Below are positions 1 to 8,460 of a DNA stretch of 33,084 nucleotides, in pieces. Position 1 is the first letter of the stretch; each line of letters starts with the position of its first letter. Below the pieces are notes generated by a model. The model searched no databases. It was not told the origin of the DNA and was given only the letters and a program-made list of their open reading frames with translations. The stretch spans positions 1 to 33,084 of the forward strand of contig JALXBH010000318.1 of NCBI GenBank assembly GCA_026991535.1, read 5' to 3'. The translations under genes were made by a program, and so were the position numbers. The DNA is from Calditrichia bacterium (GTDB lineage Bacteria > Calditrichota > Calditrichia > Calditrichales > J004).

Positions 1-23
1 CGCTTATAATTTTAACTTAGTCC

Positions 24-626
24 ATGGCCAAACTACCCTTTTCTTTTTACCGGCGGGATGATGTGGAAACCATCGCCCGGGAATTACTGAATGCCGTTTT
101 ATATACCCGCATCGACGGGCAGCTTTGCGCGGGGCGCATTGTGGAGACGGAGGCCTATGCCGGTACCGTCGACAGAGCCTGCCATGCCTATGGCGGCAGA
201 CGCACCAAGCGTACCGAGATCATGTATCTGCCCGGCGGGCATGCCTATGTCTATCTTATCTATGGCATTCACCACCTCTTTAATGTGGTTACCCACCGGA
301 AGGATCAGCCCCATGCCGTGTTGATACGCGCCCTGGAGCCACTGGAAGGAGTGGAGCTCATGAGCCGCAGACGCAACCGGCCGGACAACCCCTATAAACT
401 GACCGGTGGCCCGGGACTATTGACCCGGGCCCTGGGCATCACCACCCGCGACAGCGGCGTGGATCTGACGGGCGATCGTATCTGGCTGGAGGAGTCCGGG
501 GAGCCCGTTCCGGAAAAGACCATCGTCCGCGGCCCGCGCATCGGGGTGGACTATGCCGGCGCCGACGCCCTTCTGCATCGCCGCTATTGGATAAAAGACA
601 ATCCCTGGGTCAGCGGAAAAAAGTAG
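24..626 (+). CDS. mpg: DNA-3-methyladenine glycosylase (AAG/MPG family)
   Basis: Base-excision repair enzyme of the alkyladenine DNA glycosylase fold, which removes 3-methyladenine, hypoxanthine and related damaged purines. The 200-residue length is normal for bacterial members. The family signature is clear: RIVETEAYAG near residue 40 carries the catalytic Glu, followed by DRACHAYGG, then MYLPGGHAYVYLIYGIHH and FNVVT, with LTGGPGLLTRALGI towards the C-terminus. The ATG at 24 gives the family's usual N-terminus (LPFSFYRRDDV). No clear Shine-Dalgarno is visible in the 23 bases upstream, and the promoter is outside the window. The gene converges on the amylase-like gene with only a 3 bp gap. 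Confidence 0.93.
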   Translation: MAKLPFSFYRRDDVETIARELLNAVLYTRIDGQLCAGRIVETEAYAGTVDRACHAYGGRRTKRTEIMYLPGGHAYVYLIYGIHHLFNVVTHRKDQPHAVLIRALEPLEGVELMSRRRNRPDNPYKLTGGPGLLTRALGITTRDSGVDLTGDRIWLEESGEPVPEKTIVRGPRIGVDYAGADALLHRRYWIKDNPWVSGKK

Positions 627-629
627 CTC

Positions 630-1988
630 TTATTTTAGTATCCCCACGGCATAGCCCCAGGGCGGCAGCCGCCAGCTATGTGTTTCCGGATCGATGACCG
701 TCTCCGCGCTGAAAATATCGTACCAGGTTCCGCTTATGCCGGTCATCCCCTCAAAGGTAAAACTTTCCCGCTTCCCGGAGAGGTTGACGATTACCAACAC
801 TTGCTCATTCTTCCACTGACGTAAAAAGGCGTAAACGGCGGGTTTGCCGGGCAACGGCAGCCGTTTCATATCGCCCTTGTGCAGGGCGGGGTGGCGGCGA
901 TAACTATTAAACAGGGCGGCGTAAAAGTCGGTCAGGGGCGATTCGCGCCATTCGATGGTATCCTTGTCAAAAAAACGCAGCGCCTTGCCGTTCCCCGCTT
1001 CCTGTCCGGAATAGAGCAGCGGCTTGCCGGGCAGGGTGCACATCAGCACGGCCATGGCCCGTTCCGCCGGGCCCAGCCGTTCGGCGATGGTACCGTTCCA
1101 GCTGTTCTCATCATGGTTGGTGATAAAGCGCATGCGCAGGGCTGTTGGCGGATAAATGCGCGACTCTTCCAGCAGCAGCTCATCGATTGCGGCCGCCTTT
1201 TTCTTGCCCCGGGCAATGGCGTTAAAAGTCTTGAACATTTTCCAACTGTAGGTCATGTCAAAGGCACGGTTGTGCAGAATGGCCGTTTCACCCTCGGCCA
1301 GCATGAACACCGGTTTCACCTCTTCCAGCCAGGGACGCAGCCCGTCCCAGAAATCCAGGGGCACCATCTCCGCCACATCGCAGCGGAAACCGTCCATATT
1401 GTACTCCTCGAGCCAAAAGCGCATGGCCGCGGCCATGGAGTCGCGCATGGCCTTGTTGTCATAGTCCAGCGAGATAACGTCGGTCCAGTCCGCCACCGGC
1501 GGGATAAAGGCGCCGCTCTTATCCTTTTCGTAAAACCCGGGATGTTTTTGGGCCCAGGGATGATCCCAGGCGGTGTGGTTGGCTACCCAGTCCAGGATAA
1601 CATACATCCCCAGGTCGTGGGCTTCATTGATCAGAGCCTTTAAGTCCCCGGAGTCGCCAAACTCAGGGTTGACGGCGCGGTAATCTTTTATGGAGTAGTA
1701 GCTGCCCAGAGAGCCCTTGCGGTTTTTTATACCGATGGGCTGCACCGGCATGAGCCACAGAATATCGACGCCCAGCTTTTTTAAGCGGGGCAGATGAGCG
1801 CGAAAAGCGCTAAAGGTGCCTTCCGGCGTATACTGGCGGATATTGACCTCGTAGATGGTGGCGCCTGCCACCCAATGGGGATGGGTGACGATGGATTGAA
1901 TTTTCTTCAATGGTGTTTCACCTCCTTTTTGACAGGCCGTGAGTAAAAAAAAGAGGGACAGTCCTAAAAATAATGCCCTGATGCGCAT
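630..1988 (-). CDS. Lipoprotein alpha-amylase family (GH13) glycosidase
   Basis: Secreted glycoside hydrolase of family 13, 452 aa, expected to act on alpha-glucans. The start was set at the ATG at 1988: an AGGA ribosome site lies just upstream, and it gives a clean lipoprotein signal, MRIRALFLGLSLFFLLTAC, with LTAC as the lipobox. An in-frame extension to 2051 would put a charged segment before the signal and is rejected. The GH13 motifs appear in order: DWVANHT (near residue 132), GFRCDVAE with the nucleophile Asp (near 200), FMLAEGE with the acid/base Glu (near 230) and FITNHDE (near 290). A small beta-domain follows. The lipid anchor suggests a periplasmic or outer-membrane enzyme feeding starch or glycogen oligosaccharides to the cell. 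The exact substrate specificity cannot be read from the sequence. Confidence 0.88.
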   Translation of the reverse strand: MRIRALFLGLSLFFLLTACQKGGETPLKKIQSIVTHPHWVAGATIYEVNIRQYTPEGTFSAFRAHLPRLKKLGVDILWLMPVQPIGIKNRKGSLGSYYSIKDYRAVNPEFGDSGDLKALINEAHDLGMYVILDWVANHTAWDHPWAQKHPGFYEKDKSGAFIPPVADWTDVISLDYDNKAMRDSMAAAMRFWLEEYNMDGFRCDVAEMVPLDFWDGLRPWLEEVKPVFMLAEGETAILHNRAFDMTYSWKMFKTFNAIARGKKKAAAIDELLLEESRIYPPTALRMRFITNHDENSWNGTIAERLGPAERAMAVLMCTLPGKPLLYSGQEAGNGKALRFFDKDTIEWRESPLTDFYAALFNSYRRHPALHKGDMKRLPLPGKPAVYAFLRQWKNEQVLVIVNLSGKRESFTFEGMTGISGTWYDIFSAETVIDPETHSWRLPPWGYAVGILK

Positions 1989-2111
1989 AATAATTTTCCT
2001 GATTGGTGATAATTGTTTTAGTAACTTATGATATTTAGTGATGTAACGCACCTGCCTTGTTTACATCAAACGAGTAAAATTTTTAAAACCCATGCCAGAC
2101 AGGAGTAATAA

Positions 2112-3041
2112 ATGAGCAAGTATACCCATTATGATGTATTAGTTTTAGGCAGCGGCCCCGCCGGTTTAACGGCCGCCATCTACGCCTCGCGCGCCAACCT
2201 GAGTGTGATGGTGCTGGAAGGGCACCAGCCCGGAGGCCAGTTAACCATCACCACCGAAGTGGACAATTTCCCGGGCTTTCCAGAAGGCATTCTCGGCCCG
2301 CAGCTTATGGAGAACATTCGTAAACAGGCCCAGCGCTTTGGCGCGGAAACCAAATTTGAACGCGCCGAGAAGGTGGATTTTTCCAAAAGACCCTTTACCG
2401 TTGAGGGGGAATCGCAGGTATATACGGCCGACGCGGTGATAATTTCCACCGGTGCCTCGGCCCGCTTGCTGGGGTTGGAGTCCGAATCCCGCCTGATGGG
2501 GCACGGCGTTTCCGCCTGTGCCACCTGTGATGGCTTTTTCTTTACCGATAAGGAGATCATCGTTGTCGGCGGCGGGGATTCGGCCATGGAAGAGGCCACC
2601 TTCCTGACCCGTTTTGCCTCCAAGGTGCATGTGGTTCACCGCCGCGATCAGTTCCGCGCCTCCAAGATCATGGTTAAAAAAGCGCAGGAGAATCCCAAGA
2701 TCAACTTTATCCTTAACCATAATATTGATGAAATTCTCGGCGACGACCATGTGACGGGCGTGCGTCTGGTCAATACGCAAACGGGTGAGAAACATGAGAT
2801 GCCCATCGACGGCGTCTTTCTGGCCATTGGCCATGTGCCCAACACACAAATATTCGACGGACTGGAGAAGAATGATAACGGTTATCTGATTACAAAGCCG
2901 GGCAGCACGTATACCAATATTGAGGGTGTTTTTGCCTGCGGCGATGTTCAGGATGATACCTACCGTCAGGCGATTACCGCCGCCGGCAGCGGCTGCATGG
3001 CCGCCCTGGACGCCGAGCGTTGGCTGGAAGAGCAGAAATAG
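2112..3041 (+). CDS. trxB: Thioredoxin-disulfide reductase
   Basis: Cytoplasmic FAD/NADPH flavoenzyme that reduces thioredoxin; 309 aa, the normal length. The N-terminal FAD site [16 protein letters not shown] starts near residue 13. The redox-active CATC pair is at about residues 136-139. The NADPH-binding [10 protein letters not shown] follows near residue 157, and the C-terminal FAD site GVFACGDV with [13 protein letters not shown] closes the fold. An AGGAG ribosome site (ACAGGAGTAATAA) precedes the ATG. The gene is divergent from the amylase-like gene, with about 120 bp between the starts. It is followed by a strong bidirectional terminator, so it is probably monocistronic. Confidence 0.96.
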   Translation: MSKYTHYDVLVLGSGPAGLTAAIYASRANLSVMVLEGHQPGGQLTITTEVDNFPGFPEGILGPQLMENIRKQAQRFGAETKFERAEKVDFSKRPFTVEGESQVYTADAVIISTGASARLLGLESESRLMGHGVSACATCDGFFFTDKEIIVVGGGDSAMEEATFLTRFASKVHVVHRRDQFRASKIMVKKAQENPKINFILNHNIDEILGDDHVTGVRLVNTQTGEKHEMPIDGVFLAIGHVPNTQIFDGLEKNDNGYLITKPGSTYTNIEGVFACGDVQDDTYRQAITAAGSGCMAALDAERWLEEQK

Positions 3042-3059
3042 GAATATCCTCCGGGATAT

Positions 3060-3098
3060 AAAAAGGCGGGGCACTTTTCCATGCTCCGCCTTTTTTTT
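3060..3098. terminator. Bidirectional intrinsic terminator between trxB and sorting-domain protein gene
   Basis: A nine-pair GC-rich stem (GGCGGGGCA / TGCTCCGCC, one G-U pair) has an 8-base loop. An A-run lies on the left and eight T on the right, so it can end trxB transcription on the plus strand and the 3150-4256 gene on the minus strand. Confidence 0.9.
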
Positions 3099-3149
3099 CT
3101 CCGGCAAGAATAATACGCCGCCCGCCCCGTAGTTTAAACAGACATCATC

Positions 3150-4256
3150 TTATTTTAACAGCAGCATTCTTCTGCTTAAAACAGTCGCTCCCGTTTTCAG
3201 CCGGTATATGTAAACGCCGCTGTTTACCGTTTCTCCTGTCCGGTTTTTGCCATTCCATTCCACGCTGTGCACGCCGCGCGTCATCGTTCCCTTAAGCAGG
3301 GTAACAATTTCCCGGCCCAGCAGGTCAAACACCGTCAGCTCTGCCTCCGTGCCGGCGGGTAAATAAAAACGGATTGTGGTTTGCGGATTAAAGGGGTTGG
3401 GGTAGTTGGGACTAAGCAGCGGTTGCCCGGGTAATGCAGGTTCCTCTCCGGCCAGGGAGGTGATCTTGCCTGCCGTCCATTCCACCATGCGTATGATAAT
3501 GGCGTCGCTCATGGGGAAAATGGCTCTGGTCGAGGGGTGTCCCGTTTCCACCAGAACGCGGCCCTGACCGTAATCGCGGATGAACAGCGACGGGTAACCC
3601 GTTACCTCGCCGCGTACCAAAACGGTGTATGAGGGGTCCAGCACGGGGATGGTATCCGTGGGAAAGGGCATCTCCGCGCGGCTCAGCCCTTCGGTGATGA
3701 CATGGCTGCTGTCTATGATTATGGGGGCGAAGTCGGCCGTATCGTATTGGGTATGGAAGGTCACATCCTCCGGTAACAGCGTTACGCGAACGGTATCGCC
3801 GGGCATCTTGAAGGGATTGGGCTGCTCCACGTACAGTCCGCCGCCATTAAAGGCATACTGTTTATAGGCCTCGCTTTCCGCCAAAATTTCCCCGGCATTG
3901 CCACCAATTGAATTTGCCCAGTTGGCGGGCAGACATATCAATTCGAATTGCGACAAGGTCTCCAGCGTGGCGTTGACGGGCAGCAGTGTGATTTTGCTGT
4001 AGCCAATATTTCTCAGACGGTTAAAAAAATCATTGGAGCTTCCGGTTTCTATTAGACCGATGGTGATATCCGAGACCGCCGCGCGTCTGGCCAGGGGCAA
4101 CGTTTCTTCCGCCACGGAACCGTCCGAAAGACCGTCGGCGTTGACGTCGCTCCCCGTGCGGGGCCGGTCACCGGAAAAAGCGCCGCTTAAAAAGGTAAAA
4201 AGAAACAGATATAAAAAAAATACGATCATCTTTCCTTTGTTGGTATATAAATTCAT
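3150..4256 (-). CDS. Secreted protein with C-terminal sorting/FlgD-like domain
   Basis: A 368-aa exported protein of unknown function. The N-terminus has a hydrophobic signal (residues 10-28, IVFFLYLFLFTFLSGAF). It is followed by a short acidic stretch with DVNADGLSDG, which resembles a calcium-binding loop. Residues of about 60-270 look like a glutamine-amidotransferase-like alpha/beta fold (IGLIETGSSNDFF, FELICLPANW, FNGGGLYVEQPN, GRVLVETGHPS); this is inference. The last 90 residues are a typical FCB sorting/Ig-like domain: LSPNYPNPFNPQTTIRF, VFDLLGREIVTL, NSGVYIYRL, ending SRRMLLLK. Such domains direct type IX-like secretion or surface attachment. GGAGG four bases before the ATG at 4256 supports the start. 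The gene stands alone between a terminator and a long spacer. Confidence 0.82.
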   Translation of the reverse strand: MNLYTNKGKMIVFFLYLFLFTFLSGAFSGDRPRTGSDVNADGLSDGSVAEETLPLARRAAVSDITIGLIETGSSNDFFNRLRNIGYSKITLLPVNATLETLSQFELICLPANWANSIGGNAGEILAESEAYKQYAFNGGGLYVEQPNPFKMPGDTVRVTLLPEDVTFHTQYDTADFAPIIIDSSHVITEGLSRAEMPFPTDTIPVLDPSYTVLVRGEVTGYPSLFIRDYGQGRVLVETGHPSTRAIFPMSDAIIIRMVEWTAGKITSLAGEEPALPGQPLLSPNYPNPFNPQTTIRFYLPAGTEAELTVFDLLGREIVTLLKGTMTRGVHSVEWNGKNRTGETVNSGVYIYRLKTGATVLSRRMLLLK

Positions 4257-4614
4257 TTTTCCTCCAGTTTTGTAAAAAAGTTAGGGGTTGGCTATAGAGA
4301 TAGGGAAAAAAAGGGCTTTGTTTGGCTCAGGGGAAAAAGCCACTTGTCAGACCACGCGGATTTCTCTTTATGTAAGTCCTTAAAAAACAGATGTTTTTAT
4401 CCCTGGTGACGCAAAAAAATGGCACGAACTTTGTATGGGGTAGCCTGATTGAAATAAACGTGTCATTTTAGCAAGGGATGTGGCAAAATTTCCGAGTATG
4501 CTAAGAATTCCCGGAAATCGTAACCGGCGGATGGCACGCTAATCCAATAGAGTGTATCTTGGTGTGGATGTTAAAGCGAAAAAAAACAATAAGATGGAAA
4601 AGAGGATTTGAAAA
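4257..4614. other. Intergenic spacer with a spaced inverted repeat
   Basis: This 358 bp noncoding spacer separates two divergent genes (secreted protein, J-protein), so it should hold both promoters. No convincing -35/-10 pair or CIRCE heat-shock element was found. The one notable structure is ATTTCCG (4488-4494) and CGGAAAT (4512-4518), perfect inverted arms 17 bases apart, about 100 bp before the J-protein gene. It could be an operator or chance. Confidence 0.4.
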
Positions 4615-5565
4615 GTGAATTATAAAGATTATTACAACATATTAGGCGTATCAAAAAATGCGACGGCCGATGATATCAAAAAGGCCTATCGCAAGATGGC
4701 CACCAAATACCATCCCGATAAAAATCCCGGGGACAAGGTGGCCGAGGAAAAATTCAAGGATATCAACGAAGCCAAGGAGGTGCTCAGCGATCCGGAAAAG
4801 CGCAAGCTGTACGACCGTTTTGGCAAGGACTGGCAGCATTATAAGGATGCCGGCGCGCAGGGGGGCTTTGACTGGTCCAAGTATGCCCGCCAACAGCAAC
4901 GCGGGCAGCGCAGTTATACCTATCAGGGTGGTTTTGAGGATCTGGGCGATATTTTCGGTGGCAGCGGCGGCGCTTCTTCCTCGGGTGGTTTCAGCGATTT
5001 TTTTGAAACCCTGTTCGGCAGCCGTTATGCCGGAGCGGGCGCCGGCCGCGGCGCGCATACCCGGCGTCCGCGCGGGCAGGATGCCACGGCGGAAATCACC
5101 ATCACCCTGAAAGAGGCCTATACCGGCACCAGTCCGCAATTTATCATAGACAATCAGACCATTAAGCTGAACATCAAGCCGGGGGTAAAGGACGGGCAAA
5201 AGCTGAAATTAAAGGGCAAGGGGCATCACGGAGGAGACCTGTACATTACCGTGCATGTAAAGGAAGACCCCCATTACCGCAGGGAGAATAACGATCTTTA
5301 TGTGGATGTGCCGGTAGACCTTTATACGGCCATTCTTGGTGGCAAGGCCGAGGTCGATACGCTGATGGGAAAAATCAAACTGGATATTCCGGCGGAAACA
5401 CCCAACGGGAAAACCCTGCGCCTGAAGGGACTGGGCATGCCGGTCTATACGCGGCCGGGCCATTTTGGCAATTTATACGCGCGGATCATGGTGCAATTGC
5501 CGAAGAAACTGAGCAAAAAAGAGCGTGATCTGTTTGAGAAATTGCGCAAGCTGCGTTCAAAATAA
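4615..5565 (+). CDS. J-domain co-chaperone, CbpA/DnaJ type without zinc finger
   Basis: A cytoplasmic Hsp40 co-chaperone that stimulates DnaK ATPase; 316 aa. The J-domain is at residues 1-70 ([20 protein letters not shown], then HPD in [10 protein letters not shown]). A Gly/Ser/Phe-rich linker runs from about 85 to 150 ([11 protein letters not shown]). Two C-terminal beta-domains complete the client-binding region ([35 protein letters not shown]). The four CxxCxGxG zinc motifs of true DnaJ are absent, so this is the type-II, CbpA-like class. The start is GTG at 4615, with AGAGGA about 8 bases upstream. The gene ends 5 bp from the convergent cmk end. No grpE or dnaK is nearby. Confidence 0.92.
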   Translation: MNYKDYYNILGVSKNATADDIKKAYRKMATKYHPDKNPGDKVAEEKFKDINEAKEVLSDPEKRKLYDRFGKDWQHYKDAGAQGGFDWSKYARQQQRGQRSYTYQGGFEDLGDIFGGSGGASSSGGFSDFFETLFGSRYAGAGAGRGAHTRRPRGQDATAEITITLKEAYTGTSPQFIIDNQTIKLNIKPGVKDGQKLKLKGKGHHGGDLYITVHVKEDPHYRRENNDLYVDVPVDLYTAILGGKAEVDTLMGKIKLDIPAETPNGKTLRLKGLGMPVYTRPGHFGNLYARIMVQLPKKLSKKERDLFEKLRKLRSK

Positions 5566-5570
5566 GAGGG

Positions 5571-6245
5571 CTATTGTTGTCGTTCCCGGGCCAGTTGCAC
5601 AATCTTTTCCACCTGCTCTTCGATGCTCATGTGCGAGGTATCGATAACTATGGCGTCTTGCGCTTTTTTTAGCGGGCCGTCGGCGCGGGTGCTGTCGGCA
5701 TGATCGCGGCGGGCCAGGTCGGCCTTTATGCTTTCCAGGGTGAGGCTGCTGTCACCGTTGGTCTGTTCCTTTAGCCGCCGCCGGGCCCGGGCTTCGATGC
5801 TGGCTTCCATAAAAATCTTCAACTCGGCCCCCGGCAACACCACAGTGCCGATATCCCGGCCATCCATCACCACGCCGCCGTTTTGGGCCAGTTGCCGCTG
5901 TTGCTCCACCATGATGCGGCGCACACCGGGGTGGGTGGCCACCGGGGTAATATTACGGTCTATTTCCGGAGTGCGGATTTCCCCGGAGACGTCCCGGCCG
6001 TTTAAAAAAGTATGCTGTTGTCCCTCTTTGATCTCCAGGGTAATTTTGGAAGAGCGGGCGACCCGTTCCAGGGCGTCGGCGTCATTCATATCCACCCCGG
6101 CATCCAGGGCGGCCCTGGTGATGGCGCGGTACATGGCGCCGGTATCGATGTAGATATATCCCAGGCGTCTGGCCACTTCGCGGGCGGTGGTGCTTTTACC
6201 GGAAGCGGCCGGGCCGTCGATGGCTATGGAAATGTTATGCTTCAT
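5571..6245 (-). CDS. cmk: Cytidylate kinase
   Basis: Phosphorylates CMP and dCMP with ATP in pyrimidine nucleotide supply; 224 aa from the chosen start. The P-loop IDGPAASGKST is near residue 8, then DTGAMYRA, the CMP-site segment VMDGRDIGTVVLP, and a RRDHADSTRADGPL segment near the C-terminus. The ATG at 6245 overlaps the rluB stop as ATGA, showing translational coupling; an upstream in-frame ATG at 6305 lies inside rluB and would add a non-conserved tail. It is the last gene of the trpS-scpA-scpB-rluB-cmk operon. A cmk gene beside scpAB and an rluB-type gene is a recurrent bacterial arrangement. Confidence 0.95.
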   Translation of the reverse strand: MKHNISIAIDGPAASGKSTTAREVARRLGYIYIDTGAMYRAITRAALDAGVDMNDADALERVARSSKITLEIKEGQQHTFLNGRDVSGEIRTPEIDRNITPVATHPGVRRIMVEQQRQLAQNGGVVMDGRDIGTVVLPGAELKIFMEASIEARARRRLKEQTNGDSSLTLESIKADLARRDHADSTRADGPLKKAQDAIVIDTSHMSIEEQVEKIVQLARERQQ

Positions 6246-6961
6246 CCGGCCAGGTCCACCATATCTTTTAACATGAAAATTTCTTCCTTTGTCAGATAGC
6301 GCCATTCACCGCGCTTTAAACCTCTATAGCTCAGTCCGGCAAAGGAGATACGATCCAGTTCCAGAACCTCATACTCAAAATGGGCGAACATGCGGCGGAT
6401 TTGCCGTTTTTTACCCTCGCGCAGTTCCACCTCCAGCAGACTGCCGTTGTTAACCACGCGCAACTCCTTGATCGTGCAGGGGGCGGTCATGGTTCCGTCC
6501 ATGGCAATGCCTTTTTGCAGATGATGCAAATGAACCGGCTTGATACGGGCGTCCAGCAAAACATGATAACGCTTGGGAGCTTTATAGCGCGGATGCAGCA
6601 GACGGTGGGTCATGTCGCCGTCATCGGTCAGCAAAAGCACGCCGGTGGTATCCTGATCCAGACGCCCCACGGGATAAACCCGTTGCGAGAGCGACAGCAG
6701 CGACACCACCGTTTTACGCTGATGGGTATCGCTGACCGTGCTGACCGTGGAGAGCGGCTTATTGAGCAAGATGTAGGTGAAGGACTTTTTCAATTGTAGC
6801 TTGCGGCCTTCCAGTTCCACCGTGTCCGTTTCCGGGTCTACCTGAACACCCATGGCGGTAACGATCTCTCCGTTTACGCTCACCTTGCCTTCGGCGATCA
6901 GCTCATCACACTTGCGGCGGGAAGCCACGCCGGAGCGGGCCATAAAATGGTTTAATCTCAT
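6242..6961 (-). CDS. rluB: 23S rRNA pseudouridine synthase, RsuA/RluB family
   Basis: Converts a specific uridine in rRNA to pseudouridine; 239 aa. An N-terminal S4 RNA-binding domain (MRLNHFMARSGVASRRKCDE, residues 1-60) precedes the catalytic domain, with GRLDQDTTGVLLLTDDG near residue 100 carrying the catalytic Asp. KRQIRRMFAHF near the C-terminus is typical of the RsuA/RluB/E/F group. The RluB assignment rests on the scpB neighbourhood; RluE/F/RsuA-type specificity cannot be excluded by eye. Its start codon overlaps the scpB stop by 4 bases and its stop overlaps the cmk start, so the three genes are translationally coupled. Confidence 0.9.
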   Translation of the reverse strand: MRLNHFMARSGVASRRKCDELIAEGKVSVNGEIVTAMGVQVDPETDTVELEGRKLQLKKSFTYILLNKPLSTVSTVSDTHQRKTVVSLLSLSQRVYPVGRLDQDTTGVLLLTDDGDMTHRLLHPRYKAPKRYHVLLDARIKPVHLHHLQKGIAMDGTMTAPCTIKELRVVNNGSLLEVELREGKKRQIRRMFAHFEYEVLELDRISFAGLSYRGLKRGEWRYLTKEEIFMLKDMVDLAG

Positions 6962-7716
6962 TGCTCTTCAGCAGCTCCGTTTTCGGTGGCCTGTTCATCA
7001 TCCTTTGTGTCCGGCTCGTCCGGCGTTTTGTCCTTCTCATTTTCTCCGTCATTTTCTTCTTTCCCGGCAGCCTCTTCCTGTGGTGCTTCCTGGCCCATGA
7101 TCTCATCCACGGAGGACATGCCCAGCTTTTCGGGCAATATTTTTTCCAATGCCACCTGATCCAGGCTTTCCAGAAAATGGCTGTCATTTTTAATCAGTTC
7201 GTCGATCTCTTTCAGACTGGGCAGATCCCTGAGGCTTTTCAATCCGAAATACTCCAGGAAATAATTGGTGGTGCCGTATTCCAGCGGATTGCCGGGGGCT
7301 TTTTTGCGCCCCTTGACGGTGATCAGGTTGCGTTCGATCAGGGTGCGGATCACACCGTCGGTGTTGACCCCGCGGATTTGCTCCACCTCCACCTTGGTAA
7401 TGGGCTGCTTGTAGGCGATGATGGCCAGTGTTTCCAACCCCTTGCGCGTCAATCTGCTTTTGGAGCGGCTTTTGTACAACTGACTGATCCAACTGGCAAA
7501 GGGCTCGCGCGTAACCATCTGGAAACCGCCCGCCAACTCTATGATTTTTATGGGCGAATTGTTTTTCTCGTAGCGCTCGTCTATGTCGCGGATAATCTTT
7601 TTTATCTTTTTTTCGCTTTCCAACTCGGGTAGAATCTCCTTGATTTTTTTGGCGCTCAGCGGCCCGTCGTAGGCAAAAATCAACGATTCTATAATTTGTT
7701 CATGATCAAGAATCAT
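6958..7716 (-). CDS. scpB: Segregation and condensation protein B
   Basis: Kleisin-partner subunit of the SMC-ScpAB condensin complex, made of two winged-helix domains. Family signatures are HEQIIESLIFAYDGPLSAKK at the N-terminus, LETLAIIAYKQPITKVEVEQIRG near residue 105, GVIRTLIERNLI and a FGLKSLRDLPSL segment. The last 40 residues form a highly acidic low-complexity tail, longer than in many ScpB proteins. The start was moved to the second ATG (7716): AGAGG lies nine bases before it but directly abuts the first ATG at 7725, too close to serve it. The product is 252 aa and the gene overlaps the scpA end by 11 bp. Confidence 0.93.
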   Translation of the reverse strand: MILDHEQIIESLIFAYDGPLSAKKIKEILPELESEKKIKKIIRDIDERYEKNNSPIKIIELAGGFQMVTREPFASWISQLYKSRSKSRLTRKGLETLAIIAYKQPITKVEVEQIRGVNTDGVIRTLIERNLITVKGRKKAPGNPLEYGTTNYFLEYFGLKSLRDLPSLKEIDELIKNDSHFLESLDQVALEKILPEKLGMSSVDEIMGQEAPQEEAAGKEENDGENEKDKTPDEPDTKDDEQATENGAAEEQ

Positions 7717-8449
7717 TCTGTTCATCCTCTATAAACAACAGGGGTTTTATACGGATTTCATCAAAATTGTCGGATTGACTGACGGTAACCAGCCGCTGCT
7801 TCATCAAATCCAGCAAAGCGATAAAGGTTACGATAATTTCTATCTTCTTTTCAAGACCGGCCATTAATTCCCCAAAGAGGATCATGGGCTTGCGGGCCAG
7901 CCTTTGCATAATCCAGTCCGCCTGTTCCTCCACGGTTACATTGATCATTTCCACCTTGTGTTCGGTGACCTTCGGCATATTGTCCAGGGCCGATTTCAGG
8001 GCCATCATCAGGTCGAAAAGCTGTACGTTCTCCAGGTACTCTTCGTCGCTGGCCTGCTCGCTTTTGGGGATAAACCCGAAATACTGACGATCGTAAAGCC
8101 GTTTGCGCTTCTCCTCCAGCTCTTCCATCTCCAGGCTGGCTTCTTTGTACTTTTTGTATTCCAGCAGGCGCTCCACCAGTTCCATGCGCGGATCGTCGAA
8201 TTCCTCTTCCTCCGTTTCCGGCTTGGGCAGCAGATAGCGGGCCTTGATGCTGATCAGTATGGCGCACATTTCGATAAAATCACCGGCTACATCCAGATCC
8301 ATCAACTGCATGGTTTCGATATAGGCTAAAAACTGTTCGGTGATTTTAGAAATGGGGATGTCGTAAATATCCACCTCGTTTTTGCGGATAAGAAACAGCA
8401 GCAAATCGAAGGGACCTTCAAAGACATCCAGTTTAACGCGATAGATCAT
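7706..8449 (-). CDS. scpA: Segregation and condensation protein A
   Basis: Kleisin subunit that bridges the heads of the SMC dimer in chromosome condensation; 247 aa, normal length. The conserved N-terminus YRVKLDVFEGPFDLLLFLIR, then DIYDIPISKITEQFLAYI, and the ARYLLPKPE segment (near residue 80) are diagnostic. An acidic helical middle part and a C-terminal winged helix (FIALLDLMKQRLVTVSQSDN) follow. The sequence AGAAGAGA lies upstream of the ATG. The gene lies between trpS (11 bp gap) and scpB (11 bp overlap). No smc gene lies in the window. Confidence 0.94.
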   Translation of the reverse strand: MIYRVKLDVFEGPFDLLLFLIRKNEVDIYDIPISKITEQFLAYIETMQLMDLDVAGDFIEMCAILISIKARYLLPKPETEEEEFDDPRMELVERLLEYKKYKEASLEMEELEEKRKRLYDRQYFGFIPKSEQASDEEYLENVQLFDLMMALKSALDNMPKVTEHKVEMINVTVEEQADWIMQRLARKPMILFGELMAGLEKKIEIIVTFIALLDLMKQRLVTVSQSDNFDEIRIKPLLFIEDEQNDS

Positions 8450-8460
8450 AAAATCTCTTC

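Noticed and set aside
879-1643. 254-codon plus-strand ORF inside the amylase-like gene
   Set aside because: Antisense shadow of a clear GH13 gene; no conserved motif, low-complexity Gly/His-rich product.
2241-3107. 288-codon minus-strand ORF across trxB
   Set aside because: Antisense to a gene with intact thioredoxin reductase motifs and crosses its terminator; no recognisable domain.
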